NCBI RefSeq assembly: GCF_007830175.1
Contig: NZ_VLKH01000008.1
Span: 95,600 to 159,599, forward strand
DNA from: Sedimentibacter saalensis
GTDB lineage: Bacteria > Bacillota > Clostridia > Tissierellales > Sedimentibacteraceae
Direction: 5' to 3'
Length of the DNA: 64,000 nucleotides
Numbering within the stretch: the first letter of the stretch is position 1; each line of letters opens with the position of its first letter. Shown here piece after piece: positions 46,424-55,083 of this stretch. Position numbers and translations under genes: made by a program. The notes below the pieces were generated by a model that had not been told where the DNA came from, did no database searches, and saw nothing but the letters and a program-made list of their open reading frames with translations.

Positions 46424-47734
46424 TTATATTTCATTCATTAGCTCAAGCACGTCATCGTATGTGAATTTATCGTCCACTCTCTGCATGAGGAAGTTGTTTA
46501 CCATATCGATTTTGGAAATTGCTTCGTCCAGCTTCAAGTTTGTTCCCTTTTTATATGCACCTATGGATATCAGATCATAATTTGCATAGTACACGGAAAG
46601 CAAATCTCTCATTTTTTTAGCATTGTCATTTTGCTCTTTTGACACAATGTCATTCATAAGCCTTGATATGCTTGCGTTTATGTCAATTGCCGGATAATGG
46701 TTTGAATTGGCAAGCTTTCTTGTAAGAACAATGTGTCCGTCCACAATTCCTCTCACTGTGTCTGCAATTGGTTCATTCGTATCATCACCTTCAACCAAGA
46801 CTATGTAAATTCCTGTTATGGATCCTGTGCTGAAGTTCCCGCTTCTTTCAAGAAGCTTCGGAAGTTCAGCATATATGGAAGGAGTGTAACCCCTGGCTAC
46901 AGGAGGTTCGCCTGTTGCAAGGCCAATTTCTCTTTGAGCCATTGCAAATCTTGTGAGTGAATCCATCATCAATAGCACATCTTTTCCTCTGTCCTTGAAA
47001 TATTCAGCAATGGTTGTTGCAACCATGGCGCATTTTACTCTGAGCATTGCAGGCTGGTCGGAAGTTGCTATGACCAGCACAGATCTCTTCAATCCTTCTT
47101 CACCAAGGTCTTTTTCTATGAACTCTCTTACTTCTCTTCCTCTTTCACCAACAAGGGCTATTACATTTATATCAGCCTTTACATTTCTTGCAACCATTCC
47201 GAGAAGTGTACTTTTACCAACTCCGCTTCCTGCAAATATGCCCATACGCTGCCCTTTTCCTATGGTAAGGAGACCATCGATTGCTTTCACGCCAAAGCTC
47301 AATTTTTCTTCGATTCTCGGCCTTGACAATGGATTTATGTACTCGTTGTCAACATAGCAGAACTCTTCGCTGTTGAATTCTTCTCCGCCATCTATTGGAT
47401 GTCCGGTTGCATCAACTGTTCGTCCTATAAGGAAATCTCCAACCGGAATTTTAAACTTGTTTTTTGTTGACACAACTATGTTTCCAAGACCGATTCCTTT
47501 TAGGTCTTCATAAGGCATCAACAGTACCCTTCCGTCGTTGAATCCTACTACTTCTGTACGGATTCGTTTATCCCTTGAATCATTGAGTATTTCGCATACC
47601 TCTCCGATTTTGTACCTGTTTCCCGTTGCTTCAATCAACATTCCTGATATTCTTTTCACCTTGCCTATGTATGAGCAAAGATCTTCTCTTGCTATGGTGT
47701 CACGGATACTTTTAAGTTTTTCATCACATATCAT
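46424..47734 (-). CDS. fliI: Flagellar export ATPase FliI
   Basis: A 436-residue FliI ATPase. Walker A GIFAGSGVGKSTLLGMVARN, Walker B VLLMMDSLTRFAMAQREI and the T3SS-type motif PVARGYTPSIYAELPKLLERSG are visible. It drives unfolding of export substrates. It overlaps fliH by 11 bases. Confidence 0.96.
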   Translation of the reverse strand: MICDEKLKSIRDTIAREDLCSYIGKVKRISGMLIEATGNRYKIGEVCEILNDSRDKRIRTEVVGFNDGRVLLMPYEDLKGIGLGNIVVSTKNKFKIPVGDFLIGRTVDATGHPIDGGEEFNSEEFCYVDNEYINPLSRPRIEEKLSFGVKAIDGLLTIGKGQRMGIFAGSGVGKSTLLGMVARNVKADINVIALVGERGREVREFIEKDLGEEGLKRSVLVIATSDQPAMLRVKCAMVATTIAEYFKDRGKDVLLMMDSLTRFAMAQREIGLATGEPPVARGYTPSIYAELPKLLERSGNFSTGSITGIYIVLVEGDDTNEPIADTVRGIVDGHIVLTRKLANSNHYPAIDINASISRLMNDIVSKEQNDNAKKMRDLLSVYYANYDLISIGAYKKGTNLKLDEAISKIDMVNNFLMQRVDDKFTYDDVLELMNEI

Positions 47735-48500
47735 TTTTATTGAGCACCATTTCCTTAAGATTGTTAAGCTGAGTTATTACTCCTGCATCCACTATTCCTT
47801 CCGGAGTTTCAACTATTATGCTTCCTTCTTGCAAGTCACTTGCAATTTCTATTTTAACGTCACTGGAAATTTTATTTAAATTATTAATCAGGTCCTTGTC
47901 GGCCTTGATTTTCTTAACATCCTCTTCATTTGAAATGTAAATTTTTATCCATTCAACGTTTCTGTAATCCTTGATTGAATCGTCGATTATTTTTGTAATT
48001 ACATTTTCATTCGAGTCAATTTTTTGTCTTATGATTTTTTCAGCAATTTCAATTGATAAATTACCAATACCATTTTCATATTTTGAAATTATGGCTTCTT
48101 TTTCATTTTCTATTTCAGCAATCATTTCCGATATTTCTTTTAACCGCGATTGATTCTGCTTATTTATTTCATCGGATGCCTTGTTGCGGCCCGTAAGCAG
48201 TCCTTCTTCATATCCTTTATTCTTGCCTATTTCCATTCCTGCATTGAAGCCTTCCTCATAGCCCTTTTTCTTAAGTTCAGCTATTTCAGACTGAGCATTT
48301 CTTTTTGCTGCATTAATTATTTTCATTGCTTCTTCATTGGCTTCTTTTAAAATTACTTCCCTTTGGTTGTAAATTTCATACAGGTCTTCTCTTGGGGTAT
48401 TTATTACCTTTGGTTCAGGCTCGGTTTTTATTATACGGGGCATATTTTTGTCATCAAAAACTACATATTGGGCTTTTATTATATTAGACAATAATATCAT
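47724..48500 (-). CDS. fliH: Flagellar export ATPase regulator FliH
   Basis: A 258-residue FliH with a long N-terminal coiled coil rich in Glu/Lys (EEGFNAGMEIGKNKGYEEGLLTG, a GxxxG-type repeat typical of FliH) and a C-terminal V-ATPase-E-like domain (IKIYISNEEDVKKIKADKDLI). It regulates FliI and tethers it to the base. Overlaps fliG upstream by 17 bases. Confidence 0.93.
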   Translation of the reverse strand: MILLSNIIKAQYVVFDDKNMPRIIKTEPEPKVINTPREDLYEIYNQREVILKEANEEAMKIINAAKRNAQSEIAELKKKGYEEGFNAGMEIGKNKGYEEGLLTGRNKASDEINKQNQSRLKEISEMIAEIENEKEAIISKYENGIGNLSIEIAEKIIRQKIDSNENVITKIIDDSIKDYRNVEWIKIYISNEEDVKKIKADKDLINNLNKISSDVKIEIASDLQEGSIIVETPEGIVDAGVITQLNNLKEMVLNKNDM

Positions 48501-49503
48501 CCTTTCCGCCTTTGGCTATGAAAAGCTCTCCCTCTTCTTCCAAGCGCCTTATTACTGAAACTATTCTCTGCTGAGCTTCTTCAACATCTCTCAACCTTAC
48601 ATTATGAGTGTATTCAAGCTCAGATTTAATTGTATCACCCATCTTGGTTGACATGTTGCTGAACAATACATCGGCAACTTCCTTGTTGGAGCCTTTAATT
48701 GCAAATACAAGATCTTTGCTGTCCACTTCACGCAGGAATCTTTGAATTCCAAGGGAATCCATTGTAACAATGTCTTCGAATACAAACATTCTCTTTCTGA
48801 TTTCGTCTGCGAGTTTGACATCCTTTTTATTGAGTTCGTCAAATATATATTTTTCGTTGCTTCTGTCCATGTTGTTCATTACATCTGCCACGTAGTTTAC
48901 TCCGCCTATTTCCGTGAAATCAACAGAAACAATGGAATTGAATTTCTTTTCCAGCTCCATTTCCACATACTTGATGATTTCAGGAGATGTTCGGTCCATT
49001 TTTGCAATTCTTTCAACAACGTCAATTCTTTTTTCCTTTGGCAGCTCTGCAATTACAGCTGAAGCCTGGTCGGCCCTTGCATATGACAATATGAGTGCTA
49101 TTGTCTGAGGATGTTCATTTTGAATTATTGTAATGAGATTCTTGTAATCCGCTTTTCTAAGAAATTCAAATGACTTTGTTCTCATGGTCTTTGTAACTCT
49201 TTCAAGTAAACTTGAAGCAGTCTGAGCACCAAAGGCCTTTTCAAGTACATTTCTGGCATACTCGAATCCGCCTTCAGTTATAACTTTTTGAGTAAGGCAT
49301 AGATCATAAAAATCCTTTAATGTACTTTCCATCACCTGTGGACTTAAATGCTGCAGCCTTGAAATCTCAAATGTTAGTTGCTCAATTTCTTCTTCCTTAA
49401 GGTACTTGTATATTTTCGATGCATCGTCGGCTCCAAGAGAAATGATAATTGCCGCTGCTTTTTGTTTTCCTGTAAGTTTTGTGTCCGACATATTATTCTT
49501 CAT
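48484..49503 (-). CDS. fliG: Flagellar motor switch protein FliG
   Basis: A 339-residue FliG. EHPQTIALILSYA in the middle domain and the charged C-terminal segment (DIVTMDSLGIQRFLREVDSKDLVFAIKG) with Arg/Asp residues that contact MotA are both present. It overlaps fliF by 11 bases and fliH by 17. Full length. Confidence 0.96.
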   Translation of the reverse strand: MKNNMSDTKLTGKQKAAAIIISLGADDASKIYKYLKEEEIEQLTFEISRLQHLSPQVMESTLKDFYDLCLTQKVITEGGFEYARNVLEKAFGAQTASSLLERVTKTMRTKSFEFLRKADYKNLITIIQNEHPQTIALILSYARADQASAVIAELPKEKRIDVVERIAKMDRTSPEIIKYVEMELEKKFNSIVSVDFTEIGGVNYVADVMNNMDRSNEKYIFDELNKKDVKLADEIRKRMFVFEDIVTMDSLGIQRFLREVDSKDLVFAIKGSNKEVADVLFSNMSTKMGDTIKSELEYTHNVRLRDVEEAQQRIVSVIRRLEEEGELFIAKGGKDDIIV

Positions 49504-51073
49504 CCCCCTTTATCCAAGTTCTTATGAGCTGAGCTGCAATTTCAGGATTTGTCGTTGTAAATTCCTTAAGCTGTTTTTTAATTGCCTGTTCCTGTGTTTC
49601 CTGCAGTTTAATTCCATCCTGAATATCCTGCCACGAGAAATCACCTGCTGCGGCTGCTTCAGCTTCTGCCTTTGATTTAGCAGCCTCCAAAGCTTCCTTT
49701 TTCTTCTTTCGTTTTCTTAATACAATGCTCAATATGAATATCAGCACTGATAAGACTGCCAGAGCAATTCCGCCGTAAATCAGTATTTCTCTCATAGTTA
49801 TTTGTTCTGTATTTACTTCATCTGATATAGCCGGTTGAGCCGGTGCATTAGGATCGTAGAAAAGCATGTTGTGCAGTGCTATGTCTTCTGTAGATATGCC
49901 TGCCGAGAAAGCTATGAGTTCCTTGACTTCAGTAAGTTCCTCATCTCTTATGCTTGCCTTGTTAATTACAGCAGCAACAGTCAGCTGCTCAATTTCGCCC
50001 GGATTATGCTCAATTTGTTCCTTCAGTTGACTTACCAGGTAATTAATTGAGTTTGAATCTTTAAAATAAATGTTGTCACCTTCTACAACTACTCCCGGGT
50101 ATGTGGGAACCTCAGCATTTGATTCTGTTCCTGATATTCCTCCAACAGTCTCTCCGGGGCCGGTTATTTCTCTTTGATTTTGTGTGCTTCCGGGAACGCC
50201 AAGTTTTGTTTCTTCATCAGGCAAGTACTGAAGCATCTCGCTTATTTTCTTATCGAAATTAATAGTGCATTTTGCAGATACCTTAATATTTTCTTCACCG
50301 TAAATTTTTGCCAAAAACTCTGAAACATTTTTGATTGTTTCTTTTTCAAATTGCTTTTCAATTTCCAGCTTAAGCTTTATGGTGTTCGTTTGCTTTATTT
50401 CTCCACTTGCCACAAGACTGTTTCCATCAGTATCAATAATGGCAACATTTTCTTCCTTCAGACCTTTAACGCTTTTAACAACTAGCTGCATTATTCCATC
50501 TGTTTGAGAAGAGGACAATGATTTTCCGTTTTTAAGATTTACTTTTACTGAAGCGGATGGTTCAGTAGTATTTGTTTCCCATGCGAAGTTTTTTTCCTCA
50601 GGTACGTTTATAGTCACAATTGCTTCCTTAACACCATCTATTGTCATAATTGATGATTGAAGCCTTTCCTGAAGTTGAAATATTTCATATTGTCTTTTTT
50701 CATAATCTGTTGTCATAAAGTCAATATTTTCAGTAAAAACATCGTAATTGGTTCCGCTTCTGGGGTGTCCTGACTGTGCAAGCTGCATTCTTAGAGTGCT
50801 TTCCTGCGCCTCCGGTATAAGAATGGTTCCGTCTTTTTCATATTTGTAATCAACGTTGTTTTCTTGAAGCTGCTTCATTACTTCAGCAGTTTCTTCCTTG
50901 TCAATTCCACTGAACAAAACAACATATTCCTTGTTGTTCAAAACAAGTACAATAATTAAAGACGCCACAACTATGCCTGCAAATCCGCCAATTATAATTT
51001 TCCTGCTTTTGATGCTTATTTTATCCCAAAAGTCTTTAATACTTTTGACGATGTTTTTGATTTGATCAGCCAT
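49493..51073 (-). CDS. fliF: Flagellar MS-ring protein FliF
   Basis: A 526-residue FliF with two membrane segments (about 26-46 and 440-465) enclosing the periplasmic-type ring domains (VVLFSGIDKEETAEVMKQL; NVPEEKNFAWETNTTEPSASVKV). The cytoplasmic tail (DFSWQDIQDGIKLQETQEQ) binds FliG. Base of the motor. Confidence 0.96.
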   Translation of the reverse strand: MADQIKNIVKSIKDFWDKISIKSRKIIIGGFAGIVVASLIIVLVLNNKEYVVLFSGIDKEETAEVMKQLQENNVDYKYEKDGTILIPEAQESTLRMQLAQSGHPRSGTNYDVFTENIDFMTTDYEKRQYEIFQLQERLQSSIMTIDGVKEAIVTINVPEEKNFAWETNTTEPSASVKVNLKNGKSLSSSQTDGIMQLVVKSVKGLKEENVAIIDTDGNSLVASGEIKQTNTIKLKLEIEKQFEKETIKNVSEFLAKIYGEENIKVSAKCTINFDKKISEMLQYLPDEETKLGVPGSTQNQREITGPGETVGGISGTESNAEVPTYPGVVVEGDNIYFKDSNSINYLVSQLKEQIEHNPGEIEQLTVAAVINKASIRDEELTEVKELIAFSAGISTEDIALHNMLFYDPNAPAQPAISDEVNTEQITMREILIYGGIALAVLSVLIFILSIVLRKRKKKKEALEAAKSKAEAEAAAAGDFSWQDIQDGIKLQETQEQAIKKQLKEFTTTNPEIAAQLIRTWIKGDEE

Positions 51074-51103
51074 TAATAACTCCTAAATATGTACGCTATA
51101 TTA

Positions 51104-51409
51104 TTATAAATTCATACGCATTATTTCATTGTAAGCATCTAATGTCTTGTTTCTAAGTTGTATCATAAGATCAAGAGACAATTCTGCTTTTTGTGTGTTT
51201 ATCATTAAATTGTGAACATCATCGCTTTCTCCTGTTGAAAGCTTGTATATGTCTTCGTCAACCTGCTTTTCAGCACTTATGTAATCATTTATTGCATTGT
51301 CAAAAATGGATTTGAAAAGACCGTTTCCTTTTTCGACTGTGTTTTCATTCTTGCTTAATTCAGCAATTTGGTTAATTCCCTTAATTGGTTGTATCGGTTC
51401 TATAAACAT
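51104..51409 (-). CDS. fliE: Flagellar hook-basal body complex protein FliE
   Basis: A 101-residue FliE, with KSIFDNAINDYISAEKQVDEDIYKLSTGESDDVHNLMINTQKAELSLDLMIQLRNKTLDAYNEIMRM. Adapter between the MS ring and rod. Lies between flgC and fliF. Normal size. Confidence 0.94.
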   Translation of the reverse strand: MFIEPIQPIKGINQIAELSKNENTVEKGNGLFKSIFDNAINDYISAEKQVDEDIYKLSTGESDDVHNLMINTQKAELSLDLMIQLRNKTLDAYNEIMRMNL

Positions 51410-51412
51410 TTT

Positions 51413-51844
51413 TTATCTCCCTATCTCTAAAGCCTTCACTGCCATTTGTTTTGTTGTGTTAAGAGCAGTTACATTTGCCTGATACGCTCTGTATGCTTCC
51501 ATCATGTCCACTGTTTCTTTAAGTGAATCAACATTGGGCATCCTTACATATCCGTTCATATCCGCATCCGGATGTTCAGGATCATAAACAAGCTTGAACT
51601 CGCTTTGATCTTCAACAATTTCCGAAACTTCCACTCCACCAGCTTCATAATCCTTAATATTTTTAACCATCATTTCCTTGAAACTGTTTTCAGAAGTCAG
51701 AACAACCATCTTTCTTCTGTAAGGTTCCCCGTTTTCTGTTCTTGTTGTATCAATGTTTGCAATATTTTCAGATATTACATCCATGCGGAATCTCTGAGCA
51801 GTAAGCCCTGATCCGCTGATATTAAGTGACTCCAAAAATGACAT
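51413..51844 (-). CDS. flgC: Flagellar basal-body rod protein FlgC
   Basis: A 143-residue FlgC. N-terminal SGLTAQRFRMDVISENIANIDTTRTENGEPYRRK and C-terminal YRAYQANVTALNTTKQMAVKALEI are characteristic. Proximal rod component. Second gene of the operon. Confidence 0.94.
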   Translation of the reverse strand: MSFLESLNISGSGLTAQRFRMDVISENIANIDTTRTENGEPYRRKMVVLTSENSFKEMMVKNIKDYEAGGVEVSEIVEDQSEFKLVYDPEHPDADMNGYVRMPNVDSLKETVDMMEAYRAYQANVTALNTTKQMAVKALEIGR

Positions 51845-51855
51845 AACTTTCCCCC

Positions 51856-52239
51856 TTATTTTTTGCCTTCTGAAATAACAGACTTAAGTTTAGAAAAATA
51901 AGAATTCATTTCAGTGACTGTATACATGTACTGCAGCTGCGTCTTTGCAAGCTGGAGATTTTCTTTTTCAAGATCAACATTGTTTCCATCCAGTCGCAAT
52001 GATTGATCGTTATTTTCTTCAATTAAGATGTTGCTTGATTTTATTTGATTGTTTGCTTCTGAAGTTTTTTCAGTATTATGAAGATTTGATTTAAGAATGC
52101 TTTCAAAGTCAACAAATTTGCTTTTATAACCCGGTGTGGAAAAGTTCGCTATGTTTTCCATAGTGATTTGCTGCCTGAGCCAAAGCCCGTCTAGACTCTT
52201 GTTCAATAGATTTAAACTTACATTGTTATTAAAATTCAT
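51856..52239 (-). CDS. flgB: Flagellar basal-body rod protein FlgB
   Basis: A 127-residue FlgB. I start at ATG 52239, behind AGGAGAG; the longer frame to 52305 lies in the leader and has no ribosome site. Conserved: LLNKSLDGLWLRQQITMENIANFSTPGYKSKFVDFE. First gene of the main fla/che operon, under the c-di-GMP riboswitch. Confidence 0.92.
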   Translation of the reverse strand: MNFNNNVSLNLLNKSLDGLWLRQQITMENIANFSTPGYKSKFVDFESILKSNLHNTEKTSEANNQIKSSNILIEENNDQSLRLDGNNVDLEKENLQLAKTQLQYMYTVTEMNSYFSKLKSVISEGKK

Positions 52240-52270
52240 CTTAATCTCTCCTGTTACCTTAAAAAAAGGC

Positions 52271-52299
52271 ATAATAAAAAACATATAAAGTTTATATGT
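52271..52299 (-). terminator. Candidate riboswitch attenuator (AU-rich hairpin with U-tail)
   Basis: Minus strand: ACATATAA and TTATATGT form an 8-bp hairpin with a 3-base loop (52281-52299) followed by TTTTTATTAT. It lies between the riboswitch and flgB. The stem is AU-rich, so efficiency is uncertain. It fits as an expression platform that ends transcription when the aptamer is bound or free. Confidence 0.5.
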
Positions 52300-52360
52300 T
52301 TGCATGCGACAATAATAATTAAATTATAATTATAAAAAATAATTACATTTCCTTATTATT

Positions 52361-52440
52361 GGCAGCTGGCAACCATAGAATAAATATCTTTAGGCCCTGT
52401 AGCTTTGTGTCGCTGCCTTTCGGCAGGTTTACCACTTATC
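52361..52440 (-). ncRNA. Cyclic-di-GMP-I (GEMM-I) riboswitch
   Basis: On the minus strand the leader has GGTAAACC, the CTGCCGAAAGGCAG hairpin with a GAAA tetraloop, the conserved core ACACAAAGCTACAGGGCCTAA and the 3' GGTTGCCAG. These match the GEMM-I c-di-GMP aptamer (consensus GCAAA..GAAA hairpin..GACGCAAAGCC..GGCCTAA) in order and spacing. The promoter at 52463-52491 is just upstream and flgB is downstream, the same arrangement as the c-di-GMP riboswitch ahead of flgB in Clostridioides difficile. Confidence 0.88.
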
Positions 52441-52462
52441 AATTTTTTTACTAACAAAAATA

Positions 52463-52491
52463 ATTATAATAGAAGATTCTGCAAATTGCAA
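52463..52491 (-). promoter_or_regulatory. Sigma-A-type promoter of the fla/che operon
   Basis: Minus strand: TTGCAA (52491-52486), 17-base spacer, TATAAT (52468-52463). The -10 is perfect and the -35 matches four of six. The start would fall about 15 bases before the riboswitch. The rest of the 495-base gap 52240-52734 holds the riboswitch, the attenuator and the csrA terminator. Confidence 0.7.
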
Positions 52492-52619
52492 GCTTTTTCG
52501 ACACGCCATATTTTGCATATTAATACTTTTGCGTGCATATATGTTGCATGGAAAAAGTTTGAATATTTTTGCTTCTTTTTTTAACAATACTGAATTATTC
52601 ATGACTTTATAATTTTTGG

Positions 52620-52662
52620 TAATAAAAAAAGGCCTGCAAATTTTATATTTTTGCAAACCTTT
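52620..52662 (-). terminator. Intrinsic terminator after csrA
   Basis: Minus strand: AAAGGTTTGCAAA (52662-52650) pairs with TTTGCAGGCCTTT (52640-52628) in a 13-bp stem with two G-U pairs, followed by TTTTTATT. It separates the parA-to-csrA unit from the flgB operon. Confidence 0.88.
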
Positions 52663-52734
52663 GTATATTTAAAACTATTTTTGTAATAAAAATTCAAAAT
52701 AGACGCAGAAAAAGTTAAGAAATTTTTAATATTT

Positions 52735-52974
52735 CTACTTTTTGTCTGTGTTTTTTAAACTTAACTTAATATTATTTAAGCTAATTTTGCTTATTTGTTC
52801 CGAAGCGTTAATATTAAATTCACATGTTTCAGCCAGCTCTTTTCTTGTTATTTTAATGTCCTTGGGTGCATTGATTGCTATTTTAACCTTATCCTGAGAA
52901 ATTTCAGAAATTATTATCTCAATGTCATCCCCGATCAGAATGGATTCCGACTCTTTTCTTTTTATTACTAACAT
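52735..52974 (-). CDS. csrA: Carbon storage regulator CsrA
   Basis: A 79-residue CsrA with MLVIKRKESESILIGDDIEIIISEISQDKVKIAINAPKDIKITRKEL, including the RNA-contacting TRKE segment. It represses translation of flagellin mRNA in Gram-positives; FliW, the neighbour, binds and blocks it. The C-terminus is about 15 residues longer than E. coli CsrA, as usual in Firmicutes. Overlaps fliW by 7 bases. Confidence 0.95.
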   Translation of the reverse strand: MLVIKRKESESILIGDDIEIIISEISQDKVKIAINAPKDIKITRKELAETCEFNINASEQISKISLNNIKLSLKNTDKK

Positions 52975-53405
52975 ATGGAATCCCCCTCTTGTAATATGCT
53001 ATATCTGAGAGGATAGGAATTCTGCAAAATAACTTGTTTGGCTTTTCTCGTTTTTGGATTCAATGCAATCGGACTTTTTAAATTCACAACAGAGTCCTTA
53101 ATTTCTTCTTTTATAATTGCAATAACCAAAAACTTTAATTCAGATTCACCGGCTGTTTCTAAATCATTCAAGTCTTCTTCATTAACTGAAGGATCAAAAC
53201 CTGTGGCAACTGCATATGGATCAATCAACACAAAAGATAAATCACTATTTTCAAGAGACTGAAGATACATAACATCATCTTCCGGTGAGTCTTTCAATAT
53301 GACATATTTCTTATATTCTTCAAAACCATACATTCCACATGTGAATGTTATTTCATCTTCTTCATTTACGGCAATATATCCAAAATCTCTAGTTTTTATA
53401 TTCAT
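52968..53405 (-). CDS. fliW: Flagellar assembly factor FliW
   Basis: A 145-residue FliW: FTCGMYGFEEYKKYVILKDSPEDDVMYLQSLENSDLSFVLIDP and the C-terminal SPIALNPKTRKAKQVILQNS. FliW binds CsrA and flagellin in turn, coupling flagellin translation to export. Adjacent csrA supports a classical FliW-CsrA-flagellin switch; flagellin itself is not in the window. Confidence 0.95.
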   Translation of the reverse strand: MNIKTRDFGYIAVNEEDEITFTCGMYGFEEYKKYVILKDSPEDDVMYLQSLENSDLSFVLIDPYAVATGFDPSVNEEDLNDLETAGESELKFLVIAIIKEEIKDSVVNLKSPIALNPKTRKAKQVILQNSYPLRYSILQEGDSIC

Positions 53406-53413
53406 TTTTTACC

Positions 53414-54022
53414 TCATGCTCTTGTGTCTATCGCCTTATTATAAGGATTCGAACTTGGTGGAACAAAAATTGGGGTACCTACATAATTTATTTCTACCCT
53501 TGGATATTCGTTTATTATGAACTCTATACTTCCCGGAATGAAGTTTATTTGCGGTCTTTCTACATTCCAGTCAAAATTAAGTTTATCCATTTCAAAATTA
53601 ATTGAAAGTTCTCCCGGTTCCCATGAAATATCAGGTCCGGTGCTCGGAGAAAATCCAATATTAAAATCAATATCGCTGAAAAATCTTCTCATGGCAATTT
53701 CAGGAATTGGATTATCCATGAAATTAATATCAAGCATTAAGTTTCCTTCTTCAGCATATCTGGCCGTAGCCTTGTATGCTGCCTGTATACCTTCTTGTGC
53801 GAAGTCTTCTACGGAACGCATTGCGCTTTTTATTCCTGCTGAATATCTTGCTTCAACAGTGTCAATATTAAGCCTTGTGGGCTTCATATGCATTTGCACT
53901 CCGCCCTTATCCCTTGTCATCTCAAATGTTGCGTTTGTATTGATTATTTCATATCGTGCCTTATTAATTTTAAATTCCATGGACATGGGAATGGTCTTAA
54001 TTTCTATTAGAGGTTCAATCAT
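53414..54022 (-). CDS. DUF6470-family protein
   Basis: A 202-residue protein found between flgL and fliW in many Firmicutes (DUF6470). Pattern: MSMEFKINKARYEIINTNATFEMTRDKGGVQMHMKPTR with the C-terminal beta-rich half, NFDWNVERPQINFIPGSIEFII. No signal peptide. Function is unknown; position suggests a late flagellar role. Confidence 0.82.
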   Translation of the reverse strand: MIEPLIEIKTIPMSMEFKINKARYEIINTNATFEMTRDKGGVQMHMKPTRLNIDTVEARYSAGIKSAMRSVEDFAQEGIQAAYKATARYAEEGNLMLDINFMDNPIPEIAMRRFFSDIDFNIGFSPSTGPDISWEPGELSINFEMDKLNFDWNVERPQINFIPGSIEFIINEYPRVEINYVGTPIFVPPSSNPYNKAIDTRA

Positions 54023-54037
54023 AATTTCACTCCTTTA

Positions 54038-55072
54038 TTATTTCATGAAATCAATGAAACTGTTTTGAAGAATTTTGTTTCCCATGGACAGCGCTGCATT
54101 GTACGAATACTCCTGCATCGAAAAATCAACAATTGCCTCTGCCTTATCCACTTCTTCAACTTCAACAAGCTTTTCATTTAAATTATATTGATTATCTTCA
54201 TTTCTAAGCTTAAGGAAATCCAAATAATTTGTTTTTGATCCTATATCTGTTATGCTTACCAACACTTGATTTTTTTGGTCTTCAAACTCATCTAAGAACG
54301 GAGTAATTTTTTCCAGTGAATAATCATCACTTCTTAATGCATCTTTAATTTTTCCGACTAAAGTATAAAGGTTGTTAGGAACCGGCTTACCCTCAGAGTC
54401 AAGCTTGGTAATGCCATTTTTATCTAAAGCATCACTGAATCCCATGAAGCTTATTCCTGACATGGAAATGTTAAATACAGTGTCCTGACTAAGATTTCCT
54501 CCGTTAAATGTCATTCCAAGACCAAGATCTATGTTTATTACTTCCTTGGATAATTTTTCAAGCACTTCCTTGGTAGCTGCATCGTTTGAATTCACATTTA
54601 CCCCTTTGTAAAGAAGTTCGCCGCTTGCATTAAGAGTAAATGGAATCTCATCTTTGCTGGTACCACCAAAAACATACCTGTCACTGAATTTTCCGTTCAA
54701 TGACGCAAAAATGGATTTCTGCAGATTGTCGAGTTCCTTGGCAATTATTTCCCTATCGTCTGAACCCATTGTTCCGTTTATACCTTTTAAATAAGATTTA
54801 TACACTGTCTCCAGGTTGTCACTTATTTCAGTAAGGTTTGTTTCTGCCGTTGTAAGGAATGAATCAACATCCTTTATGTTTGTATCATACATTTCAGTGC
54901 TTCTGTATTCGCGCCTAAGCTTGTATGCCTTTATTGCACTTACAGGATCCTCTGAACCCTTGAAAAATTTCCTGCCTGTTGATACCTTTTCGTTTAAATA
55001 ATTCATCTCATTTGCAGATTTGTTCAAGTTTTTTATATACTTGTTAGACATCATGTTTGTAGTTATTCTCAT
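54038..55072 (-). CDS. flgL: Flagellar hook-filament junction protein FlgL
   Basis: A 344-residue FlgL. N-terminal MRITTNMMSNKYIKNLNKSANEMNYLNEKVSTGRKFFKGSEDPVSA and C-terminal YSYNAALSMGNKILQNSFIDFM are the flagellin-type end helices. Export substrate of the filament class, served by the FlgN-like chaperone. Follows flgK by 11 bases. Confidence 0.93.
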   Translation of the reverse strand: MRITTNMMSNKYIKNLNKSANEMNYLNEKVSTGRKFFKGSEDPVSAIKAYKLRREYRSTEMYDTNIKDVDSFLTTAETNLTEISDNLETVYKSYLKGINGTMGSDDREIIAKELDNLQKSIFASLNGKFSDRYVFGGTSKDEIPFTLNASGELLYKGVNVNSNDAATKEVLEKLSKEVINIDLGLGMTFNGGNLSQDTVFNISMSGISFMGFSDALDKNGITKLDSEGKPVPNNLYTLVGKIKDALRSDDYSLEKITPFLDEFEDQKNQVLVSITDIGSKTNYLDFLKLRNEDNQYNLNEKLVEVEEVDKAEAIVDFSMQEYSYNAALSMGNKILQNSFIDFMK

Positions 55073-55083
55073 AATCTCACCGC

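Noticed and set aside
52239..52305. Longer FlgB N-terminus
   Set aside because: The extension runs through the attenuator hairpin and lacks a ribosome site; ATG 52239 has a strong one.
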